Below, piece after piece: positions 1 through 22,900 of a stretch of DNA of 64,000 nucleotides (its first letter is position 1; every line of letters begins with the position of its first letter). Made by a program: the position numbers and the translations under genes. The notes beneath the pieces were generated by a model. That model had not been told where the DNA came from and made no database searches. It saw only the letters and a list, made by a program, of their open reading frames with translations. The stretch is from Antennarius striatus. Its lineage: Eukaryota; Chordata; Actinopteri; Lophiiformes; Antennariidae. The DNA lies in the NCBI RefSeq assembly GCF_040054535.1, contig NC_090796.1, positions 4,201,501 through 4,265,500 on the forward strand, read 5' to 3'.

Positions 1-56
1 TGCAAGTTCTATCTCTTAGGCGTTTCATCCTGATTTGACGCCACATAAAGACAAAC

Positions 57-736
57 CTTTTCAAAGATTTTCTGTCGGACATCTTCTGGGATCCAGTCTG
101 CTGTGTGCAGATGGAAACGGACCTCTGCTTTGGTGTTGGCTGTGGATCGAGATGTCATTACACAAAAGAATTTACTCTATACTAAGGAAGTTCAGCACAA
201 AATGTTCAACTCTGCCAACCTTTATTGACGTGCTGACCACCAGGACCACTGCTTCTGCTGTATGATACCGTCAGACGTTCTGAGAGCCGAAAGATTAAAT
301 ATTTCATTCACAAAAATAATTACAACGCTTTAAAAACATTTATACTGTATGTTTATTTGTATTTTTACCGACTGGAATGTGAATCTGGGAATCCTGGAAA
401 GGTAAGAATGAAATAAATAATTTGCTAGTAAAAATGATTCAGTTGCTGACTTGATTAAAAATTGTGCCCTGGTTGAATACATATTTTATGTATATTCTGC
501 TTATTATGAAAAAATAAACCAACCATGAAGTCACTACTGTTCAGTGCTGGTTAGATTTGTCTTGTACTAACCTTTATGGTGTCTGTCCCTCTTGTCCCGT
601 AACACACTGTCGACTGCCAAAAATTTTTATGAATGCAATGAATGTCAATTTTTAAAAAACTCTTAATTTCTACCCGTGAGTGGATGAGGTTTAGAATTAG
701 TGCTCTACAACAGATACGAGCCACGCGTGCCGCCAT
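57..736 (-). CDS. mrpl58: MRPL58/ICT1, mitoribosomal peptidyl-tRNA hydrolase, 5' part of gene (exons 1-4)
   Basis: Minus-strand exons: 736-572 (55 codons), 393-369 (25 nt), 279-220 (60 nt), 139-57 (83 nt). Borders have GT/AG sites and the phases join exactly; the rest lies beyond the left edge. Exon 1 starts in a good context (A at -3, G at +4) and begins [13 protein letters not shown], an Arg-rich, acid-poor stretch that fits a mitochondrial presequence. Exon 3 encodes [13 protein letters not shown] with the GGQ motif of class-I release factors. Exon 4 encodes [14 protein letters not shown], a hallmark of this family. The family protein is a codon-independent peptidyl-tRNA hydrolase and a component of the mitochondrial large ribosomal subunit, releasing stalled chains. 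The residue after GGQ is H where I remember N in human. Exon 1 residues 22-55 are weakly conserved, so its exact 3' border is less certain than the rest. Confidence 0.88.
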
Positions 737-909
737 TTTGGATTGACGTGCTTCCGACTCGCAAACGTATGAGCCACGTGATATATGCGTGTGCGTTTAC
801 AAAGTTTACGTAGGCTTGGAATAACGCTGTAAGCAGTTTAGATTTCCCAACAGATAATAATTTATTATGTTAAGAATATTTCCTTGCATTTGGTCAAAAC
901 ACAATAGCT
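737..909 (-). promoter_or_regulatory. Upstream region of MRPL58
   Basis: Short interval between the MRPL58 start codon and the tRNA gene. It contains an E-box CACGTG near 775 and no obvious TATA box at a useful distance. A promoter here is inferred only from position. Confidence 0.3.
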
Positions 910-981
910 AGGTTCCACCGAGATTTGAACTCGGATCGCTGGATTCAGAGTCCAGAGTGCTAACCATTACACCATGGAACC
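910..981 (-). tRNA. tRNA-Gln (anticodon CTG), copy 1
   Basis: The 72-nt reverse complement folds as a complete cloverleaf. It starts GGTTCCATGGTG and ends GGTGGAACCT, with a 7-bp acceptor stem, the anticodon loop CTCTGAA (anticodon CTG), and the B-box-like arm GTTCAAATC. No intron is present. On the minus strand a T4 Pol III terminator follows about 10 nt downstream (AAAA at 896-899 on the plus strand). It is identical to the copy at 5898-5969. Confidence 0.96.
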
Positions 982-1082
982 ATCTAGTTCTGTGGAAAAA
1001 AATAATTTTATATAAAGGTTCTATAATCATCTATGAACGTAAAAAAATCCATCTGTATTTTCTTCCCCTTTCTTTCCCCTGT

Positions 1083-1336
1083 ATCCCGCGGGTCACGGGG
1101 AGCTGGAGCCTATCCCAGCTGGAACACAATGTGTTCCCCGCCTCCCCCGTGAGGCGGGGAACACCTCGGCCACACACAAAGACAGGCAACCACGCACGCA
1201 CACACTCACTCTTCCAAAAGCGCGTGTTTTGGAGGAGTGGGAGGAAGCCGGAGAGCCCGCAGACGGAGAGAACCCACACAGACACGGGGAGATCATGCAG
1301 ACTCCGAACAGAGCGGGACTCGGAACCGCAATCGTG
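1083..1336 (-). repeat. tRNA-type SINE-like repeat (family B), truncated copy
   Basis: Inverted, 5'-truncated copy of the dispersed repeat seen most completely at 52907-53235. Diagnostic blocks are GAGCTGGAGCCTATCCCAGC, the CA/AC-rich middle, GGAGGAAGCCGGAGA and GAGAACCCACACAGACACG. It stops within the tRNA-like head. The common open reading frames through it are accidental. Confidence 0.75.
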
Positions 1337-1349
1337 TAACGTAAAGTTT

Positions 1350-1366
1350 TTGGTCAGTAGTACTAT
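1350..1366. repeat. Left target-site duplication of the RTE LINE
   Basis: TTGGTCAGTAGTACTAT occurs here and again at 4510-4526, exactly flanking the LINE body. A 17-bp duplication is typical of target-primed reverse transcription. Confidence 0.9.
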
Positions 1367-4300
1367 CTTCTTCTTTTCCTTTCGGCTTTTCCCTTCAGGG
1401 GTCGCCACAGCGAATCAGTTTCCTCCATCTAGCCATGTCCTTTGAATCCTCTTCTCTCACACCAACTACCTTCATGTCCTCTTTCACTACATCCATAAAC
1501 CTCCTCTTTGGTCTTCCTCTAGGCCTCCTGCCTGGCAGTTCAAAACTCAGCATCCTTCTACCAATATATTCACTATCTCTCCTCTGGACATGTCCAAACC
1601 ATCTCAGTCTGGCCTCTCTGACTTTATCTCCAAAACCTCTAACATGTGCTGTCCCTCTGATGTACTCATTCCTGATCCTATCCATCCTGGTCACTCCCAG
1701 AGAGAACCTCAGCATCTTCATCTCTGCTACCTCCAGCTCTGTCTCCTGTCTTTTCTTCAGTGACACTGTCTCTAGGCCAAACAACATCGCTGGTCTCACC
1801 ACAGTTTTGTACACCTTTCCTTTCATTTTAGCTGAAACTCTTCTATCACACATCACACCTGACAATCACACCTGACACTTTCCTCCACCCATTCCATCCT
1901 GCCTGTACACGCTTCTTCACCTCTTTTCCACACTCTCCATTGCTCTGGACTGTTGAGCCTAAGTACTTAAAATCCTCCACCTTCTTGATCTCTTCTCCCT
2001 GTAACCTCACTCTTCCACTTGGGTCCCTCTCATTCACACACATGTACTCTGTCTTACTGCGGCTAACCTTCATTCCTCTCGTTTCCAGGACAAACTTCCA
2101 CCTCTCTAGCTTCTCCTCCACCTGTTCCCTGCTCTCACTACAGATCACAGTGTCATCTGCAAACATCATAGTCCATGGAGATTCCTGTCTAACCTCGTCT
2201 GTCAGCCTGTCCATCACCATAGCAAACAAGAAGGGGCTCAGAGCTGATCCCTGATGCAGTCCCACCTCCACCTTGAACTCCTCTGTCACACCTACAGCAC
2301 ACCTCACCACTGTCTTACAGTCCTCATACATGTCCTGCACCGCTCCAACATACTTCTCTGCCACTCCAGACTTCCTCATACAATACCACAGTTCCTCTCT
2401 GGGCACCCTGTCATAAGCTTTCTCCAGATCTACAAAAACACAATGCAGCTCCCTCTGGCCTTCTCTGTACTTCTCTATCAACATCCTCAAAGCAAATACT
2501 GCATCTGTAGTACTCTTTTTTGGCATGAAACCATACTGCTGCTCACAAATGTTCACTTCTGCCCTTAGTCTAGCTTCCACTACTCTCTCCCATAACTTCA
2601 TTGTATGGCTCATCAGCTTTATTCCTCTGTAGTTGCCACAACTCTGCACATCTCCCTTGTTCTTAAAAATGGGCACCAGCACACTTCTCCTCCATTCCTC
2701 AGGCATATTCTCACTATCTAAGATCCTGTTGAACAACCCAGTCAGAAACTCTACTGCCACCTCTCCTAGACACTTCTAAACCTCTACAGGTATATCATCA
2801 GGACGCAGTGCCTTTCCACTCTTCATCCTCTTCAATGCCCTCCTCACTTCATCCTGACTAATCTTTGCTACATCCTGGTCCACAACAGTCACCTCTTCTA
2901 GTCTTTGTTCTCTCTCATTTTCCACGTTCATCAACTCTTCAAAGTACTCTCTCCATCTTCCAATCACACTACTGGCACCTGTCAATAGACTTCCATCCCT
3001 ATCCTTAATCACCCTAACCTGCTGCACGTCCTTCCCATCTCTATCTCTCTGTCTTGCCAACCGGTATAGGTCAGTCTCTCCCTCCTTACTGTCCAACCTA
3101 GCATACAAGTCATCAAAGGCTTATTGTTTGGCCTTTGCTACCTCTACCTTCACCTTACGCTGCATCTCCCTGTACTCCTGTCTACTCTCCTCAGTCCTCT
3201 CAGTGTCCCACTTCCTCTTAGCTAACCTCTTTCTCTGTATACACTCCTGTACCTCCTCATTCCACCACCAAGTCTCCTTATCTACTTTCCTTCCAGATGA
3301 CACACCAAGTACTCTCTTACCTGTCTCCCTGATCACATTAGCTGTAGTTGTCCAGTCATCTGGAAGCACCTCCTGACCATCTAGAGCCTGTCTTAACTCC
3401 TTCCTAAAAGTCATGCAACACTCTTCCTTTTTCAGCTTCCACCATTTCGTCTTCTGCTCTGCCTTTGCCCTCATGATCTTCCTCACCACCAGAGTCATCC
3501 TACACACCACCATCCTATGCTGTTTGGCTACACTCTCACCTACCACTACTTTACAGTCACTGATCTCTTTCAGGTTACACCGTCTACACAAGATGTAGTC
3601 TACCTGTGTGCTCCTACCTCCACTCTTATAGGTCACTCTATGTTCCAGCCTCTTCTGGAAGAAAGTATTCACTACAGCCATTTCCATCCTTTTTGCAAAG
3701 TCAACTACCATCTGTCCTTCTGCGTTCCTCTCCTAGATACCAAACCTGCCCATCACATCCTCATCACCTCTGTTTCTTGCACCAACATGTCCATTGAAGT
3801 CTGCTCCAATGACAACTCTCTCACTTCTAGGCATGCTCTGTATCACTTCATCAAAGTCTGACCAGAATTTCTCCTTCTCCTCCAGCTCACATCCTACCTG
3901 TGGAGCATACCCGCTAACAACATTGAACATCACACCTTCTATTTCTAGCTTCAGACTCATCACTCTATCCGACACTCTTTTTACCTCCAGGACATTCCTA
4001 ACAAACTCCTCCTTCAAGATAACTCCTACTCCATTTCTCTTCCCATCTATACCATGATAGAACAACTTGAACCCTGCTCCTAAACTTCTAGCCTTGCTAC
4101 CTTTCCACCTGGTCTCCTGTACACACAGTATGTCTACCTTCCTTCTCTGCATCATGTCAACCAACTCTCTACCTTTTCCTGTCATAGTTCCAACATTCGA
4201 CGTCCCTACTCTTAGTCCTATACTCCTGGTGTTTCTCTTCTCTTTCTTCGAGCGAACGCACTTTCCTCCTCTCCTTGTTCGACCAACAGTAATCCAATTT

Positions 4301-4509
4301 CCACCGGCGCCCTGTAGGTCAACAGCGCCGATGGCGGTCGTTGTTAACCCGGGCCTCGACCGATCCGGTATGGAAGTCATATGTTTGATTCGCATCTTTG
4401 ATTTGGCAAAAGTTTTACGCCGGATGCCCTTCCTGACGCAACCCTCTGTATTTATCCGAGCTTGGGACCGGCACAATAAGACACTGGCTTGTGTCCTCTT
4501 GCGGCTACA
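1367..4509 (-). mobile_element. RTE-clade (Expander-like) non-LTR retrotransposon, inactivated
   Basis: About 3.1 kb, minus strand, bounded by the 17-bp duplications at 1350-1366 and 4510-4526. Reading 5' to 3', an APE-type endonuclease occupies about 4300-3130, with the motifs QETRWKG, SGYAPQ and ADFNGHVG. It is followed by a reverse transcriptase at about 2760-1850, with ADDTVICSE (the catalytic FADD box lies near 2160) and HQGSALSPFLF. A C-terminal segment extends to about 1395. The 3' end is the short tail complementary to 1367-1405, with the GGCGACCCCTGAAGGG block and an AAGAAG ending. The reading frame is broken into at least five pieces (4554-3733, 3711-3121, 3108-2776, 2760-1846, 1865-1395) by frameshifts and stops, so this copy is dead but nearly full length. 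Its 3' tail recurs at 7917-8169, 16497-16531, 51633-51666 and 54738-54771. Confidence 0.93.
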
Positions 4510-4526
4510 TTGGTCAGTAGTACTAT
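4510..4526. repeat. Right target-site duplication of the RTE LINE
   Basis: Exact partner of 1350-1366. Confidence 0.9.
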
Positions 4527-5034
4527 ACTTCATAAAAATAAACAAATGTACCACAAGACATACACTACACTAACAGACACATGTAGCATTAACAGTACTT
4601 ATACTAAAAAAATTAAAATATAAACAGTATAAAATTAAATTAAATCCAAATCCATTTAACCGCGTGCTGACCTCGCTCCTCCTGACAGAGTCCTTGTACC
4701 CCCTGATGGCACGGGGCACGAAGGAGGACATAAAACACACATACACCACTAAATCATTACAGCGACTCATTTCCAAGTCTGTTGATTGTTAGTGCTCAGC
4801 TAGGAATTAACGGTTAGCGTCTAGCATTAAAAAACTGCACATTCATATTTACCCATACACCAGGAATCTTTTTTACAACACAAGCACAAGCTCATAACAT
4901 CAATACTGTATATATGATCACTTAGCTGGAAGAAGTATAAGTGGTGACTTGACGTGAAAGATGGCTAGTATAGACTGGCTACAGCTCAGTCATGTCTTAT
5001 CCCGTCTCAGTATTAACAAGACCCAATGCAGTCA
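4527..5034. other. Intergenic, no gene recognised
   Basis: AT-rich at first. The segment 4660-4745 reads on the minus strand as SFVPRAIRGYKDSVR, which resembles a fragment commonly found in fish LINE 3' regions, but it is too short to classify. Nothing else is supported. Confidence 0.4.
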
Positions 5035-5392
5035 CAGACTGCAACATCCCCGCGACACCCCTGAATTCAAAATTTTACCCTCACCTACTTGCATAGGTCA
5101 AAGATCAAAGCTAGTTCTCTGACCTACTTTCATAGGTCAAAGCACTTTCTATCTTATCCAGTTCCTGAGTGTACAAATGTTAAAATTTTGACCTTGACCG
5201 AGTTTGTCAAGGTCAAGGTCATCATCTAATTTTTATCCCCTTCGCCACCCGAGTAATGTGCTTTTTGTTTAATCTTTCTATCAGCAACAGTTATAAAGAT
5301 ATGTGGTGGACTAACTAACGGATGGATGGACGGACGAACACACAAACACTGACAATTACAATATATCAGCACTTTGAAGTGAGATGTAATCA
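5035..5392 (-). repeat. Dispersed repeat 'A' (minus copy)
   Basis: Same family as 38453-39602. The minus strand starts with ATCTCACTTCAAAGTGCTGA and GTATTGTAATTGTCAG-like sequence, then tandem GTCCGTCC-like units, GATGAAACAAAAAGC, and a block of TCAAGGTCA motifs. It ends with a GGGGTGTCGC block. TGACCTTGA lies at 5189-5197 and TCAAGGTCA at 5207-5215 and 5213-5221. Non-coding; superfamily not recognised. Confidence 0.75.
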
Positions 5393-5897
5393 AGTGCGAA
5401 TTCTCCCGCTGTGAGATCGCCACTACACAGCCATAAAGCAGGACTTTACTGTCGTGACTCTTAAAGAGACAGTGTACCTATTAACACTGAATAACAGGCT
5501 GGCTAGATAACCACTGGGTTACATAAGCATAAGCGGCAGAGGCGGGGAAAAACTCTCTCATTGAGGAAGAAACTCCTGGCAGGACCCAGACTCGAGGGCG
5601 ATCATTTGCCTTGACCGGTTGGGAGGGAAAGGAAATATACTGGGGATAGAGACAGGGCAAGGAAAAGAGAGAGAGACAGAGAATGAGAGTGGCAGATAGG
5701 CCAGATAGAATTTAGTCCAAATTGTGCTGAAGTTGCTGAGGTGGAGGCGGGATTTCCAGGCCTGAATGTAAATACAATAGGAGAAAGGAGATGCAGACCA
5801 GTTCTGAAACATTTTAACCAGTTATACATCAACTCACATTGTTGTATAAATTATGTAGACATTTCGTCACAGTTGGCTAAAGTGGATAAAATTCATT
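5393..5897. other. Intergenic, no gene recognised
   Basis: No homology recognised on either strand. Short open frames near 5558-5832 show no family features. Confidence 0.4.
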
Positions 5898-5969
5898 AGG
5901 TTCCACCGAGATTTGAACTCGGATCGCTGGATTCAGAGTCCAGAGTGCTAACCATTACACCATGGAACC
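5898..5969 (-). tRNA. tRNA-Gln (anticodon CTG), copy 2
   Basis: 72 nt, identical to 910-981. On the minus strand a T4 terminator lies about 6 nt past the 3' end (AAAA at 5888-5891 on the plus strand). The flanks of the two copies differ, so the genes were not duplicated together with long flanks, or the flanks have since diverged. Confidence 0.96.
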
Positions 5970-6997
5970 ACAAGGCTTTCTTAGCAGGGTGTCTTTTTTA
6001 TCAAATCTGTCTATATAAGCGCTTAAAAAAATCACGACAGGGAAAAACAGTAATTACATCCTTGTTGAGATCAATGTTTACGCATTTACACATTCAATTT
6101 CATGGCACATTTCTCTGAATCAGTCATATCGACTCATATAGCACTCGTCGGTATGGGTGTCACGTTGTTTGTTAAACAAGTGGGCTCTGTCCCCGGATAC
6201 GGCCACATTACACATTAGAATGGGTTTGTGGGTCCTAGTGTGTTGTTTTCAGTGGGAAACGGGTCCAAATGGATCTTTGTGTGCTGAAGATTGCCGACCC
6301 CTGACCTGACATCACTAGTAATCCTGGTTGTAATACTGTATTTAATTAATTAACCTGAATTGAGACTAGGAATATAGAACATTATCGACCTTTTAGATCA
6401 TAAATTCAATTTCAGTTTTATTTCACTGGAGTAACGGTACCGGTCGACGGCTTGTTCTTATTGCAATTATTACTGTTAACATAATTAGGAAAACATACCG
6501 GAACGTTTATGCGACAGTTTGTTGCGTTCGGCTTTGATAGGCGGAAGGTCGCTGCTGGTTCAAAACAAACCAGATCGCTATCATATTGCTTTATTTTGTC
6601 TTTGATCCTAAGTATTTCAAATCCGATATAAAGGAAGTAGCAAAGCAAGTAATGAATAGTTCGGTTTATCAGATAGTCTTATCTGTGTATTAGAGGGGTT
6701 TCCGAGTATGTTTAGCTAGCTAGCTGCACAGCTAACGTTAGTCGCTAATGTTAGTCACGCAAGTCTCTTTATTGCAACAATACAAGAAGCAGAAGTCATT
6801 CATATTAAGCAACATCGGGAAGTACAGTGTGTCAATTGTGAGGAAAACTCGTTGCCGACCATCCAAGCGTTGCGTTAGCTACTGCTTTGCCATTGCCAAG
6901 GCATGCATGATTTCAAGCGTTCATTTCTCAAGAGCGGCGCTACATTTTCCAGTGGTAACGAGGTTTCTCTTCAGTGAGGAATAGAGGTTTTATCAAA
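5970..6997 (+). promoter_or_regulatory. Upstream region of DAGLB
   Basis: Interval holding the presumed DAGLB promoter and 5' UTR. A degenerate hAT-like end (GATTGCCGACCCCTG, ending at 6301) is present. Near the gene there is a GCTAGCTAGC palindrome (about 6714-6723) and repeated GTTAGTC motifs. No TATA box or CpG-dense block stands out. The DAGLB start codon at 6998 has A at -3. Confidence 0.35.
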
Positions 6998-18087
<11,090 letters not shown>

Positions 18088-18855
18088 AGACTGAGTCTTT
18101 ATGCACCGGCTCTCAGATTCTACATTTTAACACTGCATAGTAATGGAAGACATGAAATGTCAGAGGTTTTCCAGTTTTGATCACTTCCAGTATGATTCAT
18201 TAAATATCAGTGACCCAAAAACTTTTTAAGTTGCACTTTTATTTTATTCAGTTATTTTGAGCTAAACTCTTGATTTATTCCTTGAGCAACTTGTACATAA
18301 ACCTCTGAATGTGCATTTTGTACAATATGTGAATGTGGTGCAATTCTAATGTAATGTCAGTGTTCAACACTTTGTGTGTGTGCGTGCGTGCGTGCTGTAT
18401 GGGTGGTAGAAGCTGCTTCTTGGTCAGCAAAAGTGTCTGATGTTGTCTTTCATATGTTACCTGTGTAGAGGAGGATACAGGATAACCTCAAAATGTGAAC
18501 TGAAGCATCATCCATTGTTCAGTGACTGTTTGGTCTGTCCTTTTATAAATGCCTTAACACATCAGGGTGAACAGTGCCTATGCATTACAAAAATATCCAA
18601 ACAAAAATGAAAAATTGCTCTGTTTACATTAAGTTTTGTTCAGCATTTTAAATTTTGAATTTCCGAAAAACAATACTAGATTTAAGAGGGAGATTCTATG
18701 TTCACATTTTTTTGGGGAAAGAACTTGCCATGACGATTACATCTTTATTTCAATCAATGTACCATCAGTGTATATCCACTCATGCCTCTGTAACGATCAC
18801 AAAATAATGCATCGGATTCCTCAATGTAAATAAAAGCTTTTTGAGCATAATTTTG
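18088..18855 (+). other. DAGLB 3' UTR
   Basis: The stop codon ends at 18087. The best polyadenylation signal is AATAAA at 18829-18834. A GT-rich stretch lies at 18371-18395. The UTR end is inferred to lie 10-30 nt past the signal. Confidence 0.6.
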
Positions 18856-19901
18856 TGGGGTTTTTTTATTCATAGCAGGGCTGCAGCAGCAGCATCCTGA
18901 TAAACTGAATGCAGGTGATCTAAATTGAGAACTTAGATCACATGCATAAGAGTCAGTGGAAAGACCTGAAAACTTGGGAAAACTTTCTAATGAAGAGATC
19001 ATTAAGGATTACCCGAAAGTTCAAATTTATCCCACATCATTCCTGTTTAGTATGTGACGTAAGCTTGACCTCCCGTCATAAACAAGTGATGGCTTCAAGT
19101 GTTCCTCGTTATTATCCGTAGCTGAAGCTCTATCCAAATACAGTAGCTTCAAGTCGATAGTTGAAAATGTTAAAGCTGGCACAACGTTTCTCTGCGTTTG
19201 ACTCTGAATTTACCCAAGAACCCCAACGTTGAGCGTAGAAAACGGAGTTGTTTATGCTTAAATTCAAGAATAAAACATAAAGAAATGTACGGAAATGACA
19301 AATACATTTTTATTAAATTTGGTTAAAAGTCCAACATAAACTGACAACAAACGGCTAAAATTGTAGCAACAAGCCGCTTTTATTTGAATAATCTTTTGGG
19401 AAATGGTTCCCCGCCCTACAAACGTCACCTAACGGAAACTACAAAAACAAGTCAGATGAAATGTCATTTTGTTTTAATACTAGTATGTAACTGGTTGCCT
19501 TTGATTTGCTTTCTTGCGCGCTTGCGTCGTTTTTAGAAGTATGAAGCTGATTATTGGAATTGGTGTGTTTTTTTTTCTGATTGTCTTTTGTCCGACAGTA
19601 TTTGAAGTTAGCAGCAGGAGCTCATCTGTTGGACAGGGAAACTAATCAGGAGCTCAGTAAGACTTTTCGGGACTGCTATCTAGTCGGGCAAGCGAGATTC
19701 TGAAGTCTGTCGTTCACACCTCCAAGGAAAGTAGAATTCTATGAAGTCCAGCGTCTCTTCTATAGTATTAAGTACATTTAGAAATGTTTTAACGACGTTC
19801 TGTTGCACTGAAAGTGGAAAAGCGGGCAGCCCCAGTCAGCTGAAGCTTACGGCTAGCTCATTAACGTTAGCTGGTAAATAAGTACAAGTGGCGCCAAGAA
19901 T
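18856..19901 (+). promoter_or_regulatory. DAGLB-SPAG9 intergenic region and SPAG9 main promoter/5' UTR
   Basis: About 1.05 kb between the DAGLB poly(A) site and the SPAG9 start. No other gene is seen. The last 300 bp lack a clear TATA box. The ATG at 19902 has A at -3 and G at +4. Confidence 0.45.
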
Positions 19902-22900
19902 ATGGAGCTGGACGACGTAGTCCTGTATCAGGACGACTCCGGCAACTCGACCATGATGTCCGAGCGGGTCTCAGGTCTGGCCAGCTCCATTTACCGTGAG
20001 TTTGAACGGCTAATCGAGAAATACGACGAAGACGTAGTGAAGGAGCTGATGCCGCTGGTCGTCGCCGTGCTGGAGAACTTGGACTCGGTGTTCGCTGTCA
20101 ACCAGGATCACGAAGTGGAGCTGGAGCTCCTCAAGGAGGACAACGAGCAGCTAGTGACCCAGTACGAGCGGGAGAAGGCTCTGAGGAGACACGCAGAAGA
20201 GGTGGGTCAGCTTGAGAGGATCGGGTTGTGTGCTGGGATGGGAAGCAGAAAGTTTGACAGCTACCGTTTGTAGTGTGAAAATACAAATCTATTCATTACA
20301 AATACTTTTTAATGAAATGTTTTGATTGAATAGCGCACTGCTTTGACGAGGAATATTAACAGGAAGAAATCTAACTACTGTATTAGACAAACCTTTTTAC
20401 AAAAAATGTTATCAGTTACAAGTCGATGGGTTGGCGATTGATTTCCGTGCTACCGTGAACTCAGCACTCACTGCTGATGACTGGTGACTTCTTCACTGCC
20501 CTCTCATCTGACTCTTGCACATACTGTATACTAACTTCCACTCACACGTCATTCATTCCTTCACATGTAATCCATGTTTGCATAGTGACACATTTGCATT
20601 GGTTCTGATGCTGCCAGACCAACACTTAGAGCTGGAAGAAATTGAGTCACCACTTTGCAGATTATTAGGTTTAAAGCAGACAGCTGTCTGTCATGATAAA
20701 ATCAAAGGAGAACAAGTCAGCACAACAGACATCATACTTAAGGGAGACTTGTGATGTCTCCCTTACTATCTACAATTTGGCAGCGTTTTGTGTTATACTT
20801 AACACAAAACATACTCCAGACATACTGGTGATCCCAAGACCCCAGGAGTTCTGATTTGGTTTAATCTTTTTTCTGATCTAGTTGGTTCTCAGCTACTGGA
20901 GCTGACTTTGGCTTTTGGGTCAGCAGTGGTGAAGTGCCTGAGAGTTCAGACATGGAGTCTTTGTGTAAATTTAGACCTTATCAGAAAATTAAACTTTGAG
21001 CCTCTGCTGCTAAAGTAATTCTGTGAAGGTTGGCAAAATGTTTCACCATCTACACTTACAAGTGTACGCTGTATTTCAGACCATCCGAATAGACATCAGG
21101 TTGAAGAATTTTGTTTTTGTAGACACTTGGCTTGTGTTGAACCCATGGAGCTAACAAGAACACTCAATGGAGCTAACAAGAACACTGCCAAGTTCAAGTT
21201 ATCACAACTGAAAATGTCATGCAGGGTAACAATACCTTGCACCTCATTTGCTTGATGAGGCAAGTGTTCAGAAAAGAATTACATAATTATAATTCATTAT
21301 AATTGTTACGGTATAAAATCTGAATCTCAAGGAGTCAAATACAAATAAATAAGCGACTGTAACATTTTGTCTCTTGGTGTTCTCACCCATTAAGACGATG
21401 AATGCATTCATTGTTCTTTCCAGTCTATTATCAGTATCTTGTGCAGGACGAGATGTTCCAGAACATCCCCACCTATATCTGAATAAGCTCACTTGAAAAA
21501 GTGTCACGCGGTCACCAACTCCACCCACTACTTGTCCATCAAGCGCCCAACCAATCACGGCGCATCTGCCAGAAGGAATCACGTGAACAATAGGGCGTAA
21601 GGCATCTGCTATGTTAGGAGAAGAAATTACTACACATAGACTTCCCAGTTAACATTATTTTACAGTGTCATAACTGTTCCAACAATGTTCATCTTTTTGA
21701 GCAGAGTCCAAACAGCAGGAACGACACAGAAAACTGCAATGAATTCTGGGTGGAACTAGCTGGCTAGGCAAACAGCTATGTCTGTCCAGCTATGGTTTCC
21801 GTTTGGAATGGGACAATCAATGTAGTATCAAAAATGCTCCTCGGGCGTCTGACAAAAAAAGCTCTTTAAGTGACTACATACAGTTCTGTTCATATAGTCA
21901 GGTAACAGAACTATTATTTCTCTAAAATTTGTTTTCCACTTGCTCTTTTGACAGGTGTCTTTTCCTTTGATGTTATCTCCTTTCCCTATCTCATGATTAC
22001 TTAGCTTTCTTTCTCCAGTTAACCTGCTAACATTCATCTACGGCTTTGCAATGCCCGCCCAGTGCAATCCTTGGATTTGCCAACATAAAGTCATCACATC
22101 GCCACATTGATTTTTTTACTACATTGGGTGCACTTGCTTTATAATACCAATACATTTGTTTTCACATGTTTGGTATGAAGTCTGATATTACTGTTTTATT
22201 TCCACGGGTTCCCACTGGTATTTTATATTAAAACATGTGACAAATCTAAGCTACAAAATAAAAATATGCAGAACATAACCAAGCAGAAACTGATATCCAA
22301 CATGAGCTGTCATTTGAATTCAGTTGGTTTACACTACAAAACTGATATGCAGAAGTTTAACTACAAACTTGATTTTCAGTGATTTGTAATGTATGATTTT
22401 TTTGTACTTTATAGTTCAAAGTTTTCCTCCTGTTAATCCCAGTCCACATACTTGGACTGGCATTATAACATCTTATGTTATAATGCCCACATACTTGGGC
22501 ATTATAACATAAGATATGCCTCTCAGTGGCATCTTGAACAATCCTGAATTGCTGCAGGGATTTGTATGTAATCTGACTGTTTTCCCAGCTAGTAAATCCC
22601 AGAAACATGAGCGTTGACCTGCATGTTGTATACTGGAAAAATGATTTATAAAACATACACCAAAACTTTCATTTAAGACAAACCCTGGAAGGCAAAACCG
22701 AAACAGATTTTGCTATAGCCTGGGCTGAATCAGTCGGCTACATGTGTACATATGTTTTTTTCTGAGCCATTGACATTTGACTTGACAGTTGAATGTTGAA
22801 TGACTCGTTCCTCAGGCCAAAACTTTGTCTGTTGATACTATTTCATTTACTATTCACTATGTTGTAGCGCGTTGCTGAAGTGTTATGGTTGGCGTGTGCT

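Noticed and set aside
957-1445. 162-codon plus-strand frame and its minus shadow
   Set aside because: Runs through a tRNA gene, a SINE-like repeat and the LINE tail; not a gene.
1435-4573. Many plus-strand frames rich in Ser/Leu/Pro
   Set aside because: Antisense shadows of the RTE LINE coding sequence.
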